Source of the DNA: an uncultured Pseudomonadales bacterium
Lineage (GTDB): Bacteria; Pseudomonadota; Gammaproteobacteria; Pseudomonadales; Pseudohongiellaceae
Assembly (NCBI GenBank): GCA_947259995.1
Contig: CAMYOK010000014.1
Coordinates: 174,078 to 238,077, forward strand
Direction of reading: 5' to 3'
DNA: 64,000 bases
In this document: positions 8,483 to 16,981 of the stretch, piece by piece
Numbering within the stretch: the stretch's first letter is position 1
Layout: every line of letters begins with the position of its first letter
Program-made: the position numbers and the translations under genes
Notes under the pieces: generated by a model
The model's input: only the letters and a program-made list of their open reading frames with translations
Told to the model about the DNA's origin: nothing
Database searches by the model: none

Positions 8483-9697
8483 TTACCTGTATTTCAGCCC
8501 CATGGCCTGACGAACATCGTCCATTGTTTGCGCTGCTGTAGCACGCGCCTTATCTCTTCCTGCCGCCATGATCTCTTTCACCGCGTCTGGGTTCTTCTCG
8601 AATTCACTTGCCCGCACTTGTATCGGCTCAAGCTCTGCAACAACCGCGTCGATCACAGGGCGTTTGCATTCTAAACAGCCTATACCTGCGCTACGGCAGC
8701 CTTGTTCTGCCCATTGCTGTGTCGCCGCATCTGAATAGACTTCATGCAGTTGCCATACTGGGCAGTTTTTCGGCTCACCCGGGTCAGTTAGGCGCACACG
8801 GGCTGGATCGGTGGGCATCTTGGCGATCTTTTTACTAATCTCGTCAATTGGCTCGCGCAGCGCAATGGTGTTGTTATAAGACTTGGACATCTTCTGACCA
8901 TCCAAGCCCGGCATTTTTGAGGCTGGCGTCAGTAACGCCTGAGGCTCTACAAGAATAATCTTGCCACTGCCCTCTAGGTAACCTTGCAATCTTTCTCTAT
9001 CGCTTGTCGACAGGTTTTGTTGCGCCATGAGAAGCGCACGGCCAGTCTCCAAGGCTTCTTGACTACCCTGTTCCTGATAGGCCTTGCAAAGCGCTTTGTA
9101 TTGTTTGCTCCCCTGCTTACTCATTTTGCGAATTGCCGTTTGGGCGCGCTCTTCGAAATCAGGCTCTTTACCAAACATGTGATTGAAACGACGCGCCACT
9201 TCTCGAGTAATCTCAACATGCGCGACTTGATCGGCACCTACCGGAACAGCACCGGCTTTGTACATGAGGATATCGGCGCTCTGTAAAAGCGGATAACCAA
9301 GGAATCCGTAAGTCTGGAGGTCTTTATCTTTGAGTTTGTCTTGTTGGTCCTTAAAGCTAGGCACACGCTCTAGCCAACCCAATGGCGTGACCATGGAGAG
9401 CAACAAATGCAACTCAGCGTGCTCTGGAACTTGGGACTGAATAAACATCGCCGCTTTTTGAGGATCCACCCCAACCGCTAACCAGTCGATCACCATATCG
9501 AAGACGTTTTTTTCTAGAATACGAGGGTCATCGTAATGCGTCGTTAGAGCATGCCAATCAGCAACGAAGAAATAGCACTCGTGTTGATTTTGCAAGTTGA
9601 CCCAGTTTTTAAGAACACCGTGGTAGTGTCCAAGGTGCAACTTCCCTGTAGGGCGCATCCCCGATAACACGCGCTGGCTCGAATCCGTGCTAGACAA
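8483..9697 (-). CDS. trpS: TrpS, tryptophanyl-tRNA synthetase
   Basis: TrpS is the class I synthetase that charges tRNA-Trp. The HIGH-type motif is KLHLGHYHG near residue 18 and the KMSKS motif is in DGQKMSKSYNN near 280. At 404 residues it is longer than the E. coli enzyme because of an insertion (about 180-260, rich in Lys, Gln and Glu) before KMSKS; a long form is also known in Pseudomonas. A cysteine cluster near residue 340 (GCRSAGIGCLECK) is in the C-terminal domain. The start is TTG, with GAGGGA six bases upstream, and no ATG fits the N-terminus. It heads the scpA-scpB-rluB operon. Confidence 0.95.
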   Translation of the reverse strand: MSSTDSSQRVLSGMRPTGKLHLGHYHGVLKNWVNLQNQHECYFFVADWHALTTHYDDPRILEKNVFDMVIDWLAVGVDPQKAAMFIQSQVPEHAELHLLLSMVTPLGWLERVPSFKDQQDKLKDKDLQTYGFLGYPLLQSADILMYKAGAVPVGADQVAHVEITREVARRFNHMFGKEPDFEERAQTAIRKMSKQGSKQYKALCKAYQEQGSQEALETGRALLMAQQNLSTSDRERLQGYLEGSGKIILVEPQALLTPASKMPGLDGQKMSKSYNNTIALREPIDEISKKIAKMPTDPARVRLTDPGEPKNCPVWQLHEVYSDAATQQWAEQGCRSAGIGCLECKRPVIDAVVAELEPIQVRASEFEKNPDAVKEIMAAGRDKARATAAQTMDDVRQAMGLKYR

Positions 9698-9845
9698 ACT
9701 TATTCCCTCTCGTACTCATTAGATTTGCAAGTGCCGCATTATCGCAGATGGCCTAATCGAATACGACTTTTTTGCAACGCTAGCAATGCTAGAGGCATCG
9801 CAAAACGAGGCTATTCACGCTAAAGAGCAAATCGAGAGGGACCGC

Positions 9846-10466
9846 TTATTCGAATGGCTTAGGATCGCCTTTGCCCACACGCACCACTTCAGCCGCGCCA
9901 CTAGACAAATCCACCACAGTCGTCGCCTCCAGCCCACAGGAACCACTCTCGATGATGAGATCGACTAATTTGCCCATGCGCTCCTCAATGTCGTAAATCT
10001 CCGTCAACGGAAACTCATCGCCAGGCAAAATAAGACTGGTGCTCATAATCGGCTCACCGAGCTGCGCCAATAAGGCTTGAGCAACGGCGCTGTCGGGCAC
10101 TCGCAGCCCAATGGTTTTACGCTTTGGATGCATTAGACGCCGAGGCACTTCGGCGGTGGCAGGTAAAATAAAGGTATAGGCACCCGGCGTGAAGGCTTTC
10201 AGCAAACGATAAGCACTGTTGGGCACCTTCGCATAAGTCGCGATGGAGGAAAGGTCTGAACACACTAAGGTGAAATTGTGTTTGTCACCTAGTTGACGAA
10301 TGCGGCGAATTCTCTCCAACGCGGACTTATCACCGATATGACAGCCAAGTGCATAGGTCGAATCCGTCGGATAGATAATTACTCCGCCGTTTAGAAGGAT
10401 CTCTGCCGCTTGTTTTATCAGTCGAGGTTCGGGGTTTTGCGGATGTATTGCGAGTGTGTGCGCCAT
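9846..10466 (-). CDS. yciO: YciO-like Sua5/YrdC-family protein
   Basis: This protein has the Sua5/YciO/YrdC fold, which in TsaC makes threonylcarbamoyl-adenylate for tRNA t6A. It matches the YciO branch: 206 residues, IHPQNPEPRLIKQAAEIL at the start, YPTDSTYALGCHIGDK near 32-47, and the KRKTIGLRVPDS and STSLILPGDEFP motifs. YciO is not thought to replace TsaC fully, and its physiological role is not settled. It stands alone on the minus strand between trpS and the divergent yciI; in E. coli yciO also lies near trp genes. Confidence 0.88.
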   Translation of the reverse strand: MAHTLAIHPQNPEPRLIKQAAEILLNGGVIIYPTDSTYALGCHIGDKSALERIRRIRQLGDKHNFTLVCSDLSSIATYAKVPNSAYRLLKAFTPGAYTFILPATAEVPRRLMHPKRKTIGLRVPDSAVAQALLAQLGEPIMSTSLILPGDEFPLTEIYDIEERMGKLVDLIIESGSCGLEATTVVDLSSGAAEVVRVGKGDPKPFE

Positions 10467-10588
10467 GCCAGTCTAAATTCCAAGAAGTGTTCAGGAACAA
10501 ATGCGGATCGAACAATAACAGACTGCGGCAGACAAATCGATTACCATTATAGCTATCAAACCCGCCCCGAGAATAAAGGATAATCTCA

Positions 10589-10888
10589 ATGCTCTACGCC
10601 ATTATCTCCGAAGACGTCCCTAACAGCTTGCCTCTGCGACAACAGGCTCGGCCTGCTCATTTAGAGCGTTTGCAGACTCTACATGCCGCTGGCCGCATCG
10701 TCATCGCGGGCCCTCACCCTGCGATTGACTCAGCCGACCCAGGCGCGGCTGGGTTTAGCGGCAGCACAATCATTGCCGAGTTCGAGTCTCTTGCAGACGC
10801 CGAACAATGGGCAAAAGAGGACCCGTATGTTGCGGCCGGCGTCTATGCCAAGGTGACAGTAAAGCCTTTCAAACAAGTCTTACCTTGA
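10589..10888 (+). CDS. yciI: YciI-like small protein
   Basis: This 99-residue protein of the YciI family has a dimeric ferredoxin-like (alpha/beta barrel-like) fold with a conserved His-Asp pair. The family is seen in [16 protein letters not shown] near 21-36, the AGPHPAIDS segment, [11 protein letters not shown] and the DPYVAAGVY signature near 78-86. Enzymatic function is unknown for most members; some act as muconolactone-like dehydratases or dehalogenases. AAGGA precedes the ATG by eight bases. It is transcribed divergently from yciO and its 3' end faces the cyclophilin gene with nine bases between. Confidence 0.9.
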   Translation: MLYAIISEDVPNSLPLRQQARPAHLERLQTLHAAGRIVIAGPHPAIDSADPGAAGFSGSTIIAEFESLADAEQWAKEDPYVAAGVYAKVTVKPFKQVLP

Positions 10889-10897
10889 TCTTCTCGC

Positions 10898-11491
10898 TTA
10901 GGGCTGCGCAGGCCTAAGATCTGGAAAATCGGCATCCAAAATAGCATTCCACTTTTCCAGATCCGCTTGCTTGCGAGCCTTAAGCGCGGAGGTATCGCCA
11001 CTGATCGTGATACTGCGAATCACATCGCCTCGATTGATCTTATAGATCGCATCCAAACCACTGGTCACTCTTCCAAACACCGAATGCTTGCCATCCAGGT
11101 GAGGGGTGGGCACTAGAGTCAGAAAAAACTGGCTCCCGTCGGTACCGATGCCGCTATTTGCCATTGAGAGAGTCCCTGGACGGGTATGTTTAAGAATCAT
11201 CTCGCCAGTAAATTGATAACCAGGGCCACCAGTGCCATTGCCACGCGGATCGCCCCCTTGAATCACAAAATTGCGCTCAACCCGATGGAAGTTTAGACCA
11301 TCGTAGAAACCTCGTTCGGCAAGATTCACGAAATTAGCCACAGAGGTTGGAGCCGCGCGCTCACTCAACTCGACCTCTATCGTGCCTTTATCAGTCACAA
11401 TGCTTGCCTTTAAACCCTGCGCGTGCACGCCGACACTGCCCAAACATAGAACAACAGCAAAAACGCTAGGTAGCCACTTCAAAATCTTCAT
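10898..11491 (-). CDS. ppiA: periplasmic cyclophilin-type peptidyl-prolyl isomerase
   Basis: This is a cyclophilin that catalyses cis-trans isomerisation of Xaa-Pro bonds. A Sec signal peptide covers about residues 1-24 (LPSVFAVVLCLGSVGVHAQG), so it acts in the periplasm. The core has NFVNLAERGFYDGLNFHRVERNF with the catalytic Arg in FHRV, IQGGDPRGNGTGGPGY, and FFLTLVPTPHLDGKHSVFG. It matches the PpiA class. Its start overlaps the stop of xth by four bases, so the exonuclease and isomerase genes are co-transcribed although their functions are unrelated. Confidence 0.92.
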   Translation of the reverse strand: MKILKWLPSVFAVVLCLGSVGVHAQGLKASIVTDKGTIEVELSERAAPTSVANFVNLAERGFYDGLNFHRVERNFVIQGGDPRGNGTGGPGYQFTGEMILKHTRPGTLSMANSGIGTDGSQFFLTLVPTPHLDGKHSVFGRVTSGLDAIYKINRGDVIRSITISGDTSALKARKQADLEKWNAILDADFPDLRPAQP

Positions 11492-12261
11492 AATTGCACC
11501 TTGTATTCAAGTGTTACCGGAGCATGATCAGAAAAGGGCTGCTCCGTGTATATTTCGGCCGACACCACCTTGTCAGCCAACGAGGGCGAAATGACATGAT
11601 AATCCAAACGCCACCCAACATTATTCGCACGAGCCTGCCCCCGTGCTGACCACCAGCTATATTGCTCGGCCTCTTTATTCACCAGCCTGAAGCCATCGAC
11701 ATAGCCAAGTTCGTCATAAAGCGTGTCTAGCCAAGCGCGCTCCTCAGGTAAAAAGCCAGAGTTCTTTTGGTTCGGCTTCCAGTTCTTCAAATCGATTTCT
11801 TTATGGCAAATATTCCAGTCGCCACAGACAATGTATTCTCTATCGTCTTCGTTAAGCGCCTTCATATGTTCCATAAACTGTGCCATGAACTCAAATTTGC
11901 GCTGCTGACGCTCTTCACCACTGGAGCCCGAGGGCAAATACAGCGATGCCACACTCAGATTACCGAAGTCGGCCTGGATATAACGCCCCTCTTCGTCAGC
12001 GATATCAAAGCCTAAGCCTGTTTGCACACGATCAGGCTTCACGCGTGTATATAAAGCGGTGCCCGAATACCCTTTCTTAACGGCATCAAAATAATAACAA
12101 TGGAACCCTGCCGGGGTGAACATTTCATCGCTCAATTGCGCAATTTGAGCTTTCGTTTCTTGCAGGCACACGACATCAACATCGCAAGTGCTCAGCCAGT
12201 CAAAGAAACCTTTCCTGGCCGCCGCGCGGATGCCATTGCAATTTAAAGTCATTATTCGCAT
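11488..12261 (-). CDS. xth: exonuclease III / AP endonuclease (active member close to the Crc branch)
   Basis: This is an exonuclease III-family enzyme that cuts DNA 5' of abasic sites and trims 3' ends in base-excision repair. The catalytic set is intact: Glu in CLQETKAQ near residue 35, Asp and Asn in CGDWNICHKEID near 148, and Asp-His in PFSDHAPVTLE near 246. The overall sequence, including MRIMTLNCNGIRAAA, LYLPSGSSGEE and GFLPEERAWLD, resembles Pseudomonas Crc, a post-transcriptional repressor that lost these residues. The 257 residues fit. It should therefore be an enzyme, not Crc. The next gene overlaps by four bases. Confidence 0.9.
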   Translation of the reverse strand: MRIMTLNCNGIRAAARKGFFDWLSTCDVDVVCLQETKAQIAQLSDEMFTPAGFHCYYFDAVKKGYSGTALYTRVKPDRVQTGLGFDIADEEGRYIQADFGNLSVASLYLPSGSSGEERQQRKFEFMAQFMEHMKALNEDDREYIVCGDWNICHKEIDLKNWKPNQKNSGFLPEERAWLDTLYDELGYVDGFRLVNKEAEQYSWWSARGQARANNVGWRLDYHVISPSLADKVVSAEIYTEQPFSDHAPVTLEYKVQL

Positions 12262-12294
12262 TCAATAGTCCCTAGTCTTTTCCGATCGCCGTCG

Positions 12295-13158
12295 TTACGA
12301 GGCATTCAAGCGGTCATTCTCGCGTAGTAACTTCACTAACTCAGTGACCATTGGTTTCATAAAAAAAGCAGATTCGGGCATCACAGCCACTTGCACGCTA
12401 GCCTGTTTTAACTGCTCTGCGACCACAGGCCCAATTGCCGCGACTTGCACCTGCGCGAGCCCTTCCTTAAGACGCGCTTCGCATTGATGGCGCTTAGCCA
12501 CATCCGCGAGGCGCTTATATTGAGGTTGGCTAGTAAAACACATCATGCTTATTTTCCCAGCCGCTAGGTCTTCAATCAAGCTCAGCACTTTCTCTTCATC
12601 GCTATTAGGCGCGTAAATATAGGGTGCAACAGATGACGCCTTGATCTCGCGGCTAGACAGATAATCCATAAGCAGGCGGTTCGGCTCTTCACCATACAAT
12701 TGCACAGCGATGCGTTTGCCGTCGATCGCCAAATCGTCCAAGGTCTCAATAATCCCGTGTGTCGTAGGCGCCTTGCCCAACATATCGGGTTTCAATCCTA
12801 ACTCTTTTAGCGCTCTGCCCGGCTTTGGGCCACGACAAATTTTTAGCGTGCGGCGAAGCGCCCCCACAAAAGCTTCACCAAGCTCGTGACGCTGCGCCAA
12901 GGCGTACAATCGACGCAGCCCCTCTCCCGTTAATACGATTAAATAGTCAGGTGGAGTGGCAATGAATGTCTGCATCCAAGCCAATACAGGCACTGGATCC
13001 GGAGCATCGAGAATCGATACAAGTGGTACACGTCGAACCGTGGCGCCGCGCTTGCTAAGCAAATCCTCCAAAATATCGAGTTGTCGGCTCTCTGGCACTG
13101 CGACTATCTGCCCCGCCAAAGCCGTATTCAAAGAATCATTCGCTTGCTCTTTGGCCAT
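12295..13158 (-). CDS. uroporphyrinogen-III synthase-family (HemD-like) protein
   Basis: The protein belongs to the HemD family, which closes and rearranges hydroxymethylbilane to uroporphyrinogen III for heme and siroheme. The two-lobe pattern shows in VPESRQLDILEDLLSKRGA near 18-36, LIVLTGEGLRRLYAL in lobe one, and lobe-two segments CFTSQPQYKRLADVA and VAAIGPVVAEQL. The 287 residues are somewhat longer than typical HemD, and the gene is not beside hemC, so it may be a second HemD-like protein rather than the housekeeping enzyme. AAGGAGGG stands a few bases before the ATG, suggesting strong translation. It lies upstream of xth with 33 bases between. Confidence 0.72.
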   Translation of the reverse strand: MAKEQANDSLNTALAGQIVAVPESRQLDILEDLLSKRGATVRRVPLVSILDAPDPVPVLAWMQTFIATPPDYLIVLTGEGLRRLYALAQRHELGEAFVGALRRTLKICRGPKPGRALKELGLKPDMLGKAPTTHGIIETLDDLAIDGKRIAVQLYGEEPNRLLMDYLSSREIKASSVAPYIYAPNSDEEKVLSLIEDLAAGKISMMCFTSQPQYKRLADVAKRHQCEARLKEGLAQVQVAAIGPVVAEQLKQASVQVAVMPESAFFMKPMVTELVKLLRENDRLNAS

Positions 13159-13204
13159 AAAACCCTCCTTTCATAGCGCCATAAGCTAAAAGTGAGACGA
13201 AACG

Positions 13205-13305
13205 CACACTTGTTACGTTAAACTACATCGAAAATATATTGTTACCTTACCCCACAATTGTGTTACCATACGCCCCGTTACTGAGATTAAGCAAGGTAAC
13301 ATAAT
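13205..13305 (+). repeat. cluster of GTTAC repeats in front of the 33-codon gene
   Basis: GTTAC occurs as direct copies at 13212, 13241, 13262 and 13277, two of them extended to GTTACC, and an inverted GGTAAC lies at 13295-13300. A perfect palindrome CACAATTGTG lies at 13253-13262. A TATATT at 13235-13240 could be a -10 element with TTGTTA at 13210 as a poorly spaced -35. The repeats may be binding sites for a regulator of the small gene downstream or of hemD on the other strand. Confidence 0.45.
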
Positions 13306-13325
13306 AATCATATAAGGAGATCACT

Positions 13326-13427
13326 ATGAGCGAAGTATTCATCAATGCACGAGCAGTCCTAATTTCTGTTGCAGTAGTCGCTGCATCTGTCGCGGTACCT
13401 GTTTTAACTATGCTTGCATCAGCCTAA
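13326..13427 (+). CDS. 33-residue single-span membrane peptide, unknown function
   Basis: This short reading frame is supported by its signals rather than by homology. AAGGAGA stands five bases before the ATG, and a strong intrinsic terminator lies about 90 bases after the stop. The peptide begins MSEVFINARA and then runs as one hydrophobic stretch of about 23 residues rich in Val, Ala, Ile and Leu to its C-terminus, so it should insert once in the inner membrane. It is alone on the plus strand between hemD and moaB, with a repeat-rich leader. I recognise no family. It could be a small regulatory membrane protein or a type I toxin-like peptide, but no antisense RNA signal was identified. Confidence 0.6.
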   Translation: MSEVFINARAVLISVAVVAASVAVPVLTMLASA

Positions 13428-13515
13428 GCGCTGGTCGCCCATTGGGCTAAATCCAATTCGACCTGGGAAACGCGCTTATGCTAACTATTCAAAACAGCTA
13501 TCCCGAAAACATTAA

Positions 13516-13562
13516 ACCCGCCGTAAAAGTCTGAGCCAGCTCACTTTTACGACGGGTTTTTT
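13516..13562 (+). terminator. intrinsic terminator after the 33-codon gene
   Basis: A 15-position stem with one mismatch (13516-13530 with 13543-13557) encloses a 12-base loop and is followed by six T. It is the strongest plus-strand terminator in this part of the window and may also slow minus-strand transcripts running out of moaB. Confidence 0.85.
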
Positions 13563-13611
13563 ATTGCTCCCTTCTTGCAACAAGCCCTTGCGCCCACTCT
13601 CGGCGGCCCGT

Positions 13612-14133
13612 TTACAGCTTCTTCAACTTGTCCACAAAATTGCACGGTTTATGCCGGCTATCCAGCTGCTGCGCCACAATCCCTTCCCACGCTGTCTTGC
13701 AAGCACCCGGCGACCCCGGCATGCAAAACACAATGGTGCCATTGGCAAGCCCTGCAAATGCCCTAGATTGAATCGTTGAACAGCCAATCTCTGCATGGGA
13801 AAGCGCTCGGAACAACTCTCCAAACCCCTCGATATGCATATCTAACAGGGGAGTCACAGCCTTGACAGTGTTGTCTCTAAAGGTAAAACCTGTGCCGCCC
13901 GTTAGTAGCACCGCCTGCACAGAATCATCAGCAATATAGCTAGCCACTACGGCGCGTAATTTATAGGTATCGTCTTTCACGATACGTTTTTCTATAAGTT
14001 CGTGGCCCGCAGCCTGCACTTGCTCTAGCAAATATTGACCAGACTTGTCCGTTGCGTCGGTGCGTGTATCGGACACAGTCACAACGGCAATTCGCAAGGG
14101 GGTAAAAATGGGCTCAGGGTTTTTTGTCGACAT
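13612..14133 (-). CDS. moaB: MoaB, molybdenum cofactor biosynthesis protein
   Basis: MoaB belongs to the MogA/MoaB fold that adenylylates molybdopterin before metal insertion; the exact contribution of MoaB versus MogA differs between species. The 173 residues show VVTVSDTRTDATDKSG near 15-30, the LLTGGTGFTFRDNTVKA motif typical of the MPT-binding site near 90, and the FCMPGSPGACKTAW motif near 143. It lies downstream of moaA in the same direction, with an 81-base gap that contains a perfect stem-loop. Together they indicate synthesis of the molybdenum cofactor; the remaining moa/moe genes are elsewhere. Confidence 0.93.
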   Translation of the reverse strand: MSTKNPEPIFTPLRIAVVTVSDTRTDATDKSGQYLLEQVQAAGHELIEKRIVKDDTYKLRAVVASYIADDSVQAVLLTGGTGFTFRDNTVKAVTPLLDMHIEGFGELFRALSHAEIGCSTIQSRAFAGLANGTIVFCMPGSPGACKTAWEGIVAQQLDSRHKPCNFVDKLKKL

Positions 14134-14165
14134 TTGCTTCTCTTTCTAGGCATTTCAATTTTAGA

Positions 14166-14190
14166 AGCGTAGGGCATAGCTCCCTACGCT
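14166..14190 (-). terminator. stem-loop between moaA and moaB
   Basis: AGCGTAGGG and CCCTACGCT form a perfect nine-pair stem with a seven-base loop, 24 bases after the moaA stop. Only a weak T content follows on the minus strand, so it may attenuate rather than fully stop transcription into moaB. Confidence 0.5.
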
Positions 14191-14214
14191 GGGGAAGTAC
14201 AACGAGATTATAGA

Positions 14215-15234
14215 TCAGCCGCCAGTCATATTCATAAGCCTGACTGGCTGAACGTGCTCTTTGTCGTAGAAGAAATGACGCTCAGGTTTTAAGTCCATCG
14301 CCGCAACAATGGCCCGTTTAAGCGCGTCGAGATCGCCTTTTTGTTCACGCAAAATGGCACGCAAATCCACTGAGTGTTCATTGCCTAAACACAGCAGCAA
14401 GCGCCCTTCTACAGTCACTCTGACCCGATTGCAGTCGGCACAGAAATTATGGCTTACCGGGGAGATAAAGCCTATTCGACTGCGTTTGCCTGCCACTTGA
14501 TAGTAACGCGATGGGCCTGCTGTTTTCTCTGCACTCGAGATAAGCTCATAATGCTCTTCGAGAACTCCACGCACCCAATCGTTACTGCAGACAGTGCTTT
14601 CACGATCATGATCAGAGGCATTCCCTAGGGGCATCTCTTCGATGAAGGAGATATCGACCTCTTTCTCTAGGGCATAGTCGGTTAGGGCAAGCACCTCATC
14701 ATCGTTATAGCCTTTCATGATCACAGCATTCAGACGAATACGATCAAAGCCTTGTGCCCGAGCAGCATCTATACCGGCAAGCACCTTTTCTAATTTGCCC
14801 ACACGGGAGATGCGCTGGAAACGCTCGGCATCAAGGCTGTCGATACTGATATTAATACGATTAACACCGGCGGCGTGCAATGGTTGCGCGTATTTATCTA
14901 ATTGCGCGCCATTGCTTGTTAGCAACAACTCTTTTAGGCCAGCCAGTTGTCCAAGACGCTCGACTAATGACATGACGTTATTGCGCACTAAAGGCTCGCC
15001 ACCTGTTAGCCGGATTTTATTCACACCAAGTTCGGTAAACGCCTTCGCTACGAGATAAATCTCTTCCAGAGAGAGGACTTGGTCGCGCGGCAGAAAGGTC
15101 ATATCTTCGGTCATGCAGTATACGCAGCGGAAATCGCATCGGTCGGTAACTGACAGACGGATATAGTCCACTCGCCGACCGAATTTATCGATCAGCTCCG
15201 TAGGCAATTTGTCTGTGTTTTCGGTAACACCCAT
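14215..15234 (-). CDS. moaA: MoaA, GTP 3',8-cyclase
   Basis: MoaA is a radical-SAM enzyme that converts GTP to 3',8-cyclo-GTP, the first step of molybdenum cofactor synthesis. The radical-SAM cluster motif is CDFRCVYC near residues 33-40, followed by [12 protein letters not shown]. The second, C-terminal cluster is built from [10 protein letters not shown] and the later Cys in LLLCLG. The enzyme ends in MNMTGG, the conserved double-glycine tail needed for activity with MoaC. Length, 339 residues, is normal. GGGAAAG precedes the ATG. It follows the acyl-CoA ligase gene by 33 bases and may share its transcript. Confidence 0.96.
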   Translation of the reverse strand: MGVTENTDKLPTELIDKFGRRVDYIRLSVTDRCDFRCVYCMTEDMTFLPRDQVLSLEEIYLVAKAFTELGVNKIRLTGGEPLVRNNVMSLVERLGQLAGLKELLLTSNGAQLDKYAQPLHAAGVNRINISIDSLDAERFQRISRVGKLEKVLAGIDAARAQGFDRIRLNAVIMKGYNDDEVLALTDYALEKEVDISFIEEMPLGNASDHDRESTVCSNDWVRGVLEEHYELISSAEKTAGPSRYYQVAGKRSRIGFISPVSHNFCADCNRVRVTVEGRLLLCLGNEHSVDLRAILREQKGDLDALKRAIVAAMDLKPERHFFYDKEHVQPVRLMNMTGG

Positions 15235-15267
15235 ATACTTTCCCGCTCCGCTTAGAGCACTCAGGAT

Positions 15268-16890
15268 CTATTGATCCAAATAATGATTTTCGAACTGTGC
15301 GCGCACTTCGGTTTTCAGAAGCTTGCCAGTAGCAGTATGAGGAAGGGAGTCGATGAACACAACATCGTCTGGAACCCACCACTTTGCGACTTTGTCCGTT
15401 AAGTACTCGATTATATCCTCTTTAGTACACGAAGACCCTTCCTTCCTTACAACTAAGAGCAGTGGTCGCTCATCCCACTTAGGATGTGCAATCCCCACGA
15501 CACAGGCCTCAACAACGTCTTCATGCCCTACCGCGTGGTTCTCGAGCTCAATAGAGCTAATCCACTCGCCGCCAGACTTGATAACGTCTTTGCTGCGATC
15601 CACGATCTGCATATAACCCAAAGAGTCTATAGTAGAGACATCACCGGTATCAAACCAACCGTCGCGGAAGGCGCTACGGTCATCATTTTTATAGTAGCCA
15701 CTGGCGACCCAAGGCCCGCGTACCATAAGCCTACCGAATGTCTTGCCGTCATTAGGCAGTGGCTGGTCATTGTCATCGACAATGCGCATCTCGACACCAA
15801 ATACCGCCCGCCCTTGTTTGGCCTGAATTTTCATCCTTGCTTCTTTATCGGCACTGTCCAAATAGGGTGTCATGGCACACAGACTGCCCATGGGACTCAT
15901 TTCTGTCATACCCCATGCATGGATTGGAAAAACTCCGTATTTTTCAGTGAACTTCTCCATCATCGAGCGCGGCGCCGCTGAACCACCGATCACTACAGTC
16001 TCAACGGTGTCAAGGTGACCTTTTTGCGAGTCGATGTAATTAAGCAGGCCTAACCAGACCGTCGGCACCCCTAGCAACGACGTCGCCTTCTCGTCATCGA
16101 TCAGTTCGTACAAGGAAGCGCCGTCCATCCCTGCCCCAGGGAAAATGATACTCGCCCCAGCAATAGGAGCGGCGTAGGGTATACCCCAGGCACAGACGTG
16201 GAACATTGGTACCACTGGCAATACCCGCGACATAGGCCCCAAGTCTAATGCCGACGAGCGACAAGAGGAAAGCGCATGCAGAACCGTAGAGCGGTGTGAG
16301 TACATCACACCTTTAGGGTGCCCCGTGGTTCCCGAGGTATAACAAAGCCCAGCCGCCGTTTTTTCGTCGAACTCAGGCCATATAAATTCTGTGGTTTCTG
16401 CGGCGATTAAATCTTCATAGCAGATTAAGTTAGGCAGGTCACTCTGCGGCATATGTTCCGCATCAGTCATGACCACGAAGGCTTTCACCCCAGTGATTTG
16501 ATCTTTGACCGCCTCTAAGAGCGGCACAAATGTTAAGTCCACAAAAATCACATGGTCATCTGCATGATTCACAATATAGATGATTTGCTCGGCGAAAAGC
16601 CGCGGATTTATTGTGTGAGTCACCGCCCCCATGCCCGAGACGGCGTAATAGATTTCAAAATGACGGTAGGTATTCCAAGCCAACGTGCCGACTCGGTCAC
16701 CCTCGACGACTCCTAGCTTAGTTAAGGCGTTGGCGAGTTGTTTGCTGCGATCTAATGCATCTTGGTAACCATAACGATGGATACCCCCTTCAACCTGTCG
16801 CGTAACAATCTCAGCATCCGTGTTATATTGTGCCGCGTACTCTAGGATATCAGCAATATTCAATTGCTTATCCATCATGATTCCGAACAT
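15268..16890 (-). CDS. AlkK-like medium/long-chain fatty acyl-CoA ligase
   Basis: This is an ANL-superfamily enzyme that activates a fatty acid with ATP to acyl-AMP and then to acyl-CoA. The AMP-binding P-loop is YTSGTTGHPKGV near residue 190, followed by GWFDTGDVS and the C-terminal domain with the catalytic Lys in TATGKLLKTE. The sequence follows Pseudomonas AlkK closely, including AWNTYRHFEIYYAVSGMGAV and HTINPRLFAEQI. I place the start at the ATG at 16890, where MFGIMMDKQLNI lines up with the AlkK N-terminus and G-rich sequence precedes it; an ATG 12 bases earlier is also possible. Chain-length preference is inferred from family. Confidence 0.88.
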   Translation of the reverse strand: MFGIMMDKQLNIADILEYAAQYNTDAEIVTRQVEGGIHRYGYQDALDRSKQLANALTKLGVVEGDRVGTLAWNTYRHFEIYYAVSGMGAVTHTINPRLFAEQIIYIVNHADDHVIFVDLTFVPLLEAVKDQITGVKAFVVMTDAEHMPQSDLPNLICYEDLIAAETTEFIWPEFDEKTAAGLCYTSGTTGHPKGVMYSHRSTVLHALSSCRSSALDLGPMSRVLPVVPMFHVCAWGIPYAAPIAGASIIFPGAGMDGASLYELIDDEKATSLLGVPTVWLGLLNYIDSQKGHLDTVETVVIGGSAAPRSMMEKFTEKYGVFPIHAWGMTEMSPMGSLCAMTPYLDSADKEARMKIQAKQGRAVFGVEMRIVDDNDQPLPNDGKTFGRLMVRGPWVASGYYKNDDRSAFRDGWFDTGDVSTIDSLGYMQIVDRSKDVIKSGGEWISSIELENHAVGHEDVVEACVVGIAHPKWDERPLLLVVRKEGSSCTKEDIIEYLTDKVAKWWVPDDVVFIDSLPHTATGKLLKTEVRAQFENHYLDQ

Positions 16891-16981
16891 ATCAGCCCCC
16901 ATTTTGGTGTTGTTCTGATTCTGAGAAAGGCCTACAGCCTCTCGCGGAAACTAGTCAATGGAGACACACACCGGTGCTTAC

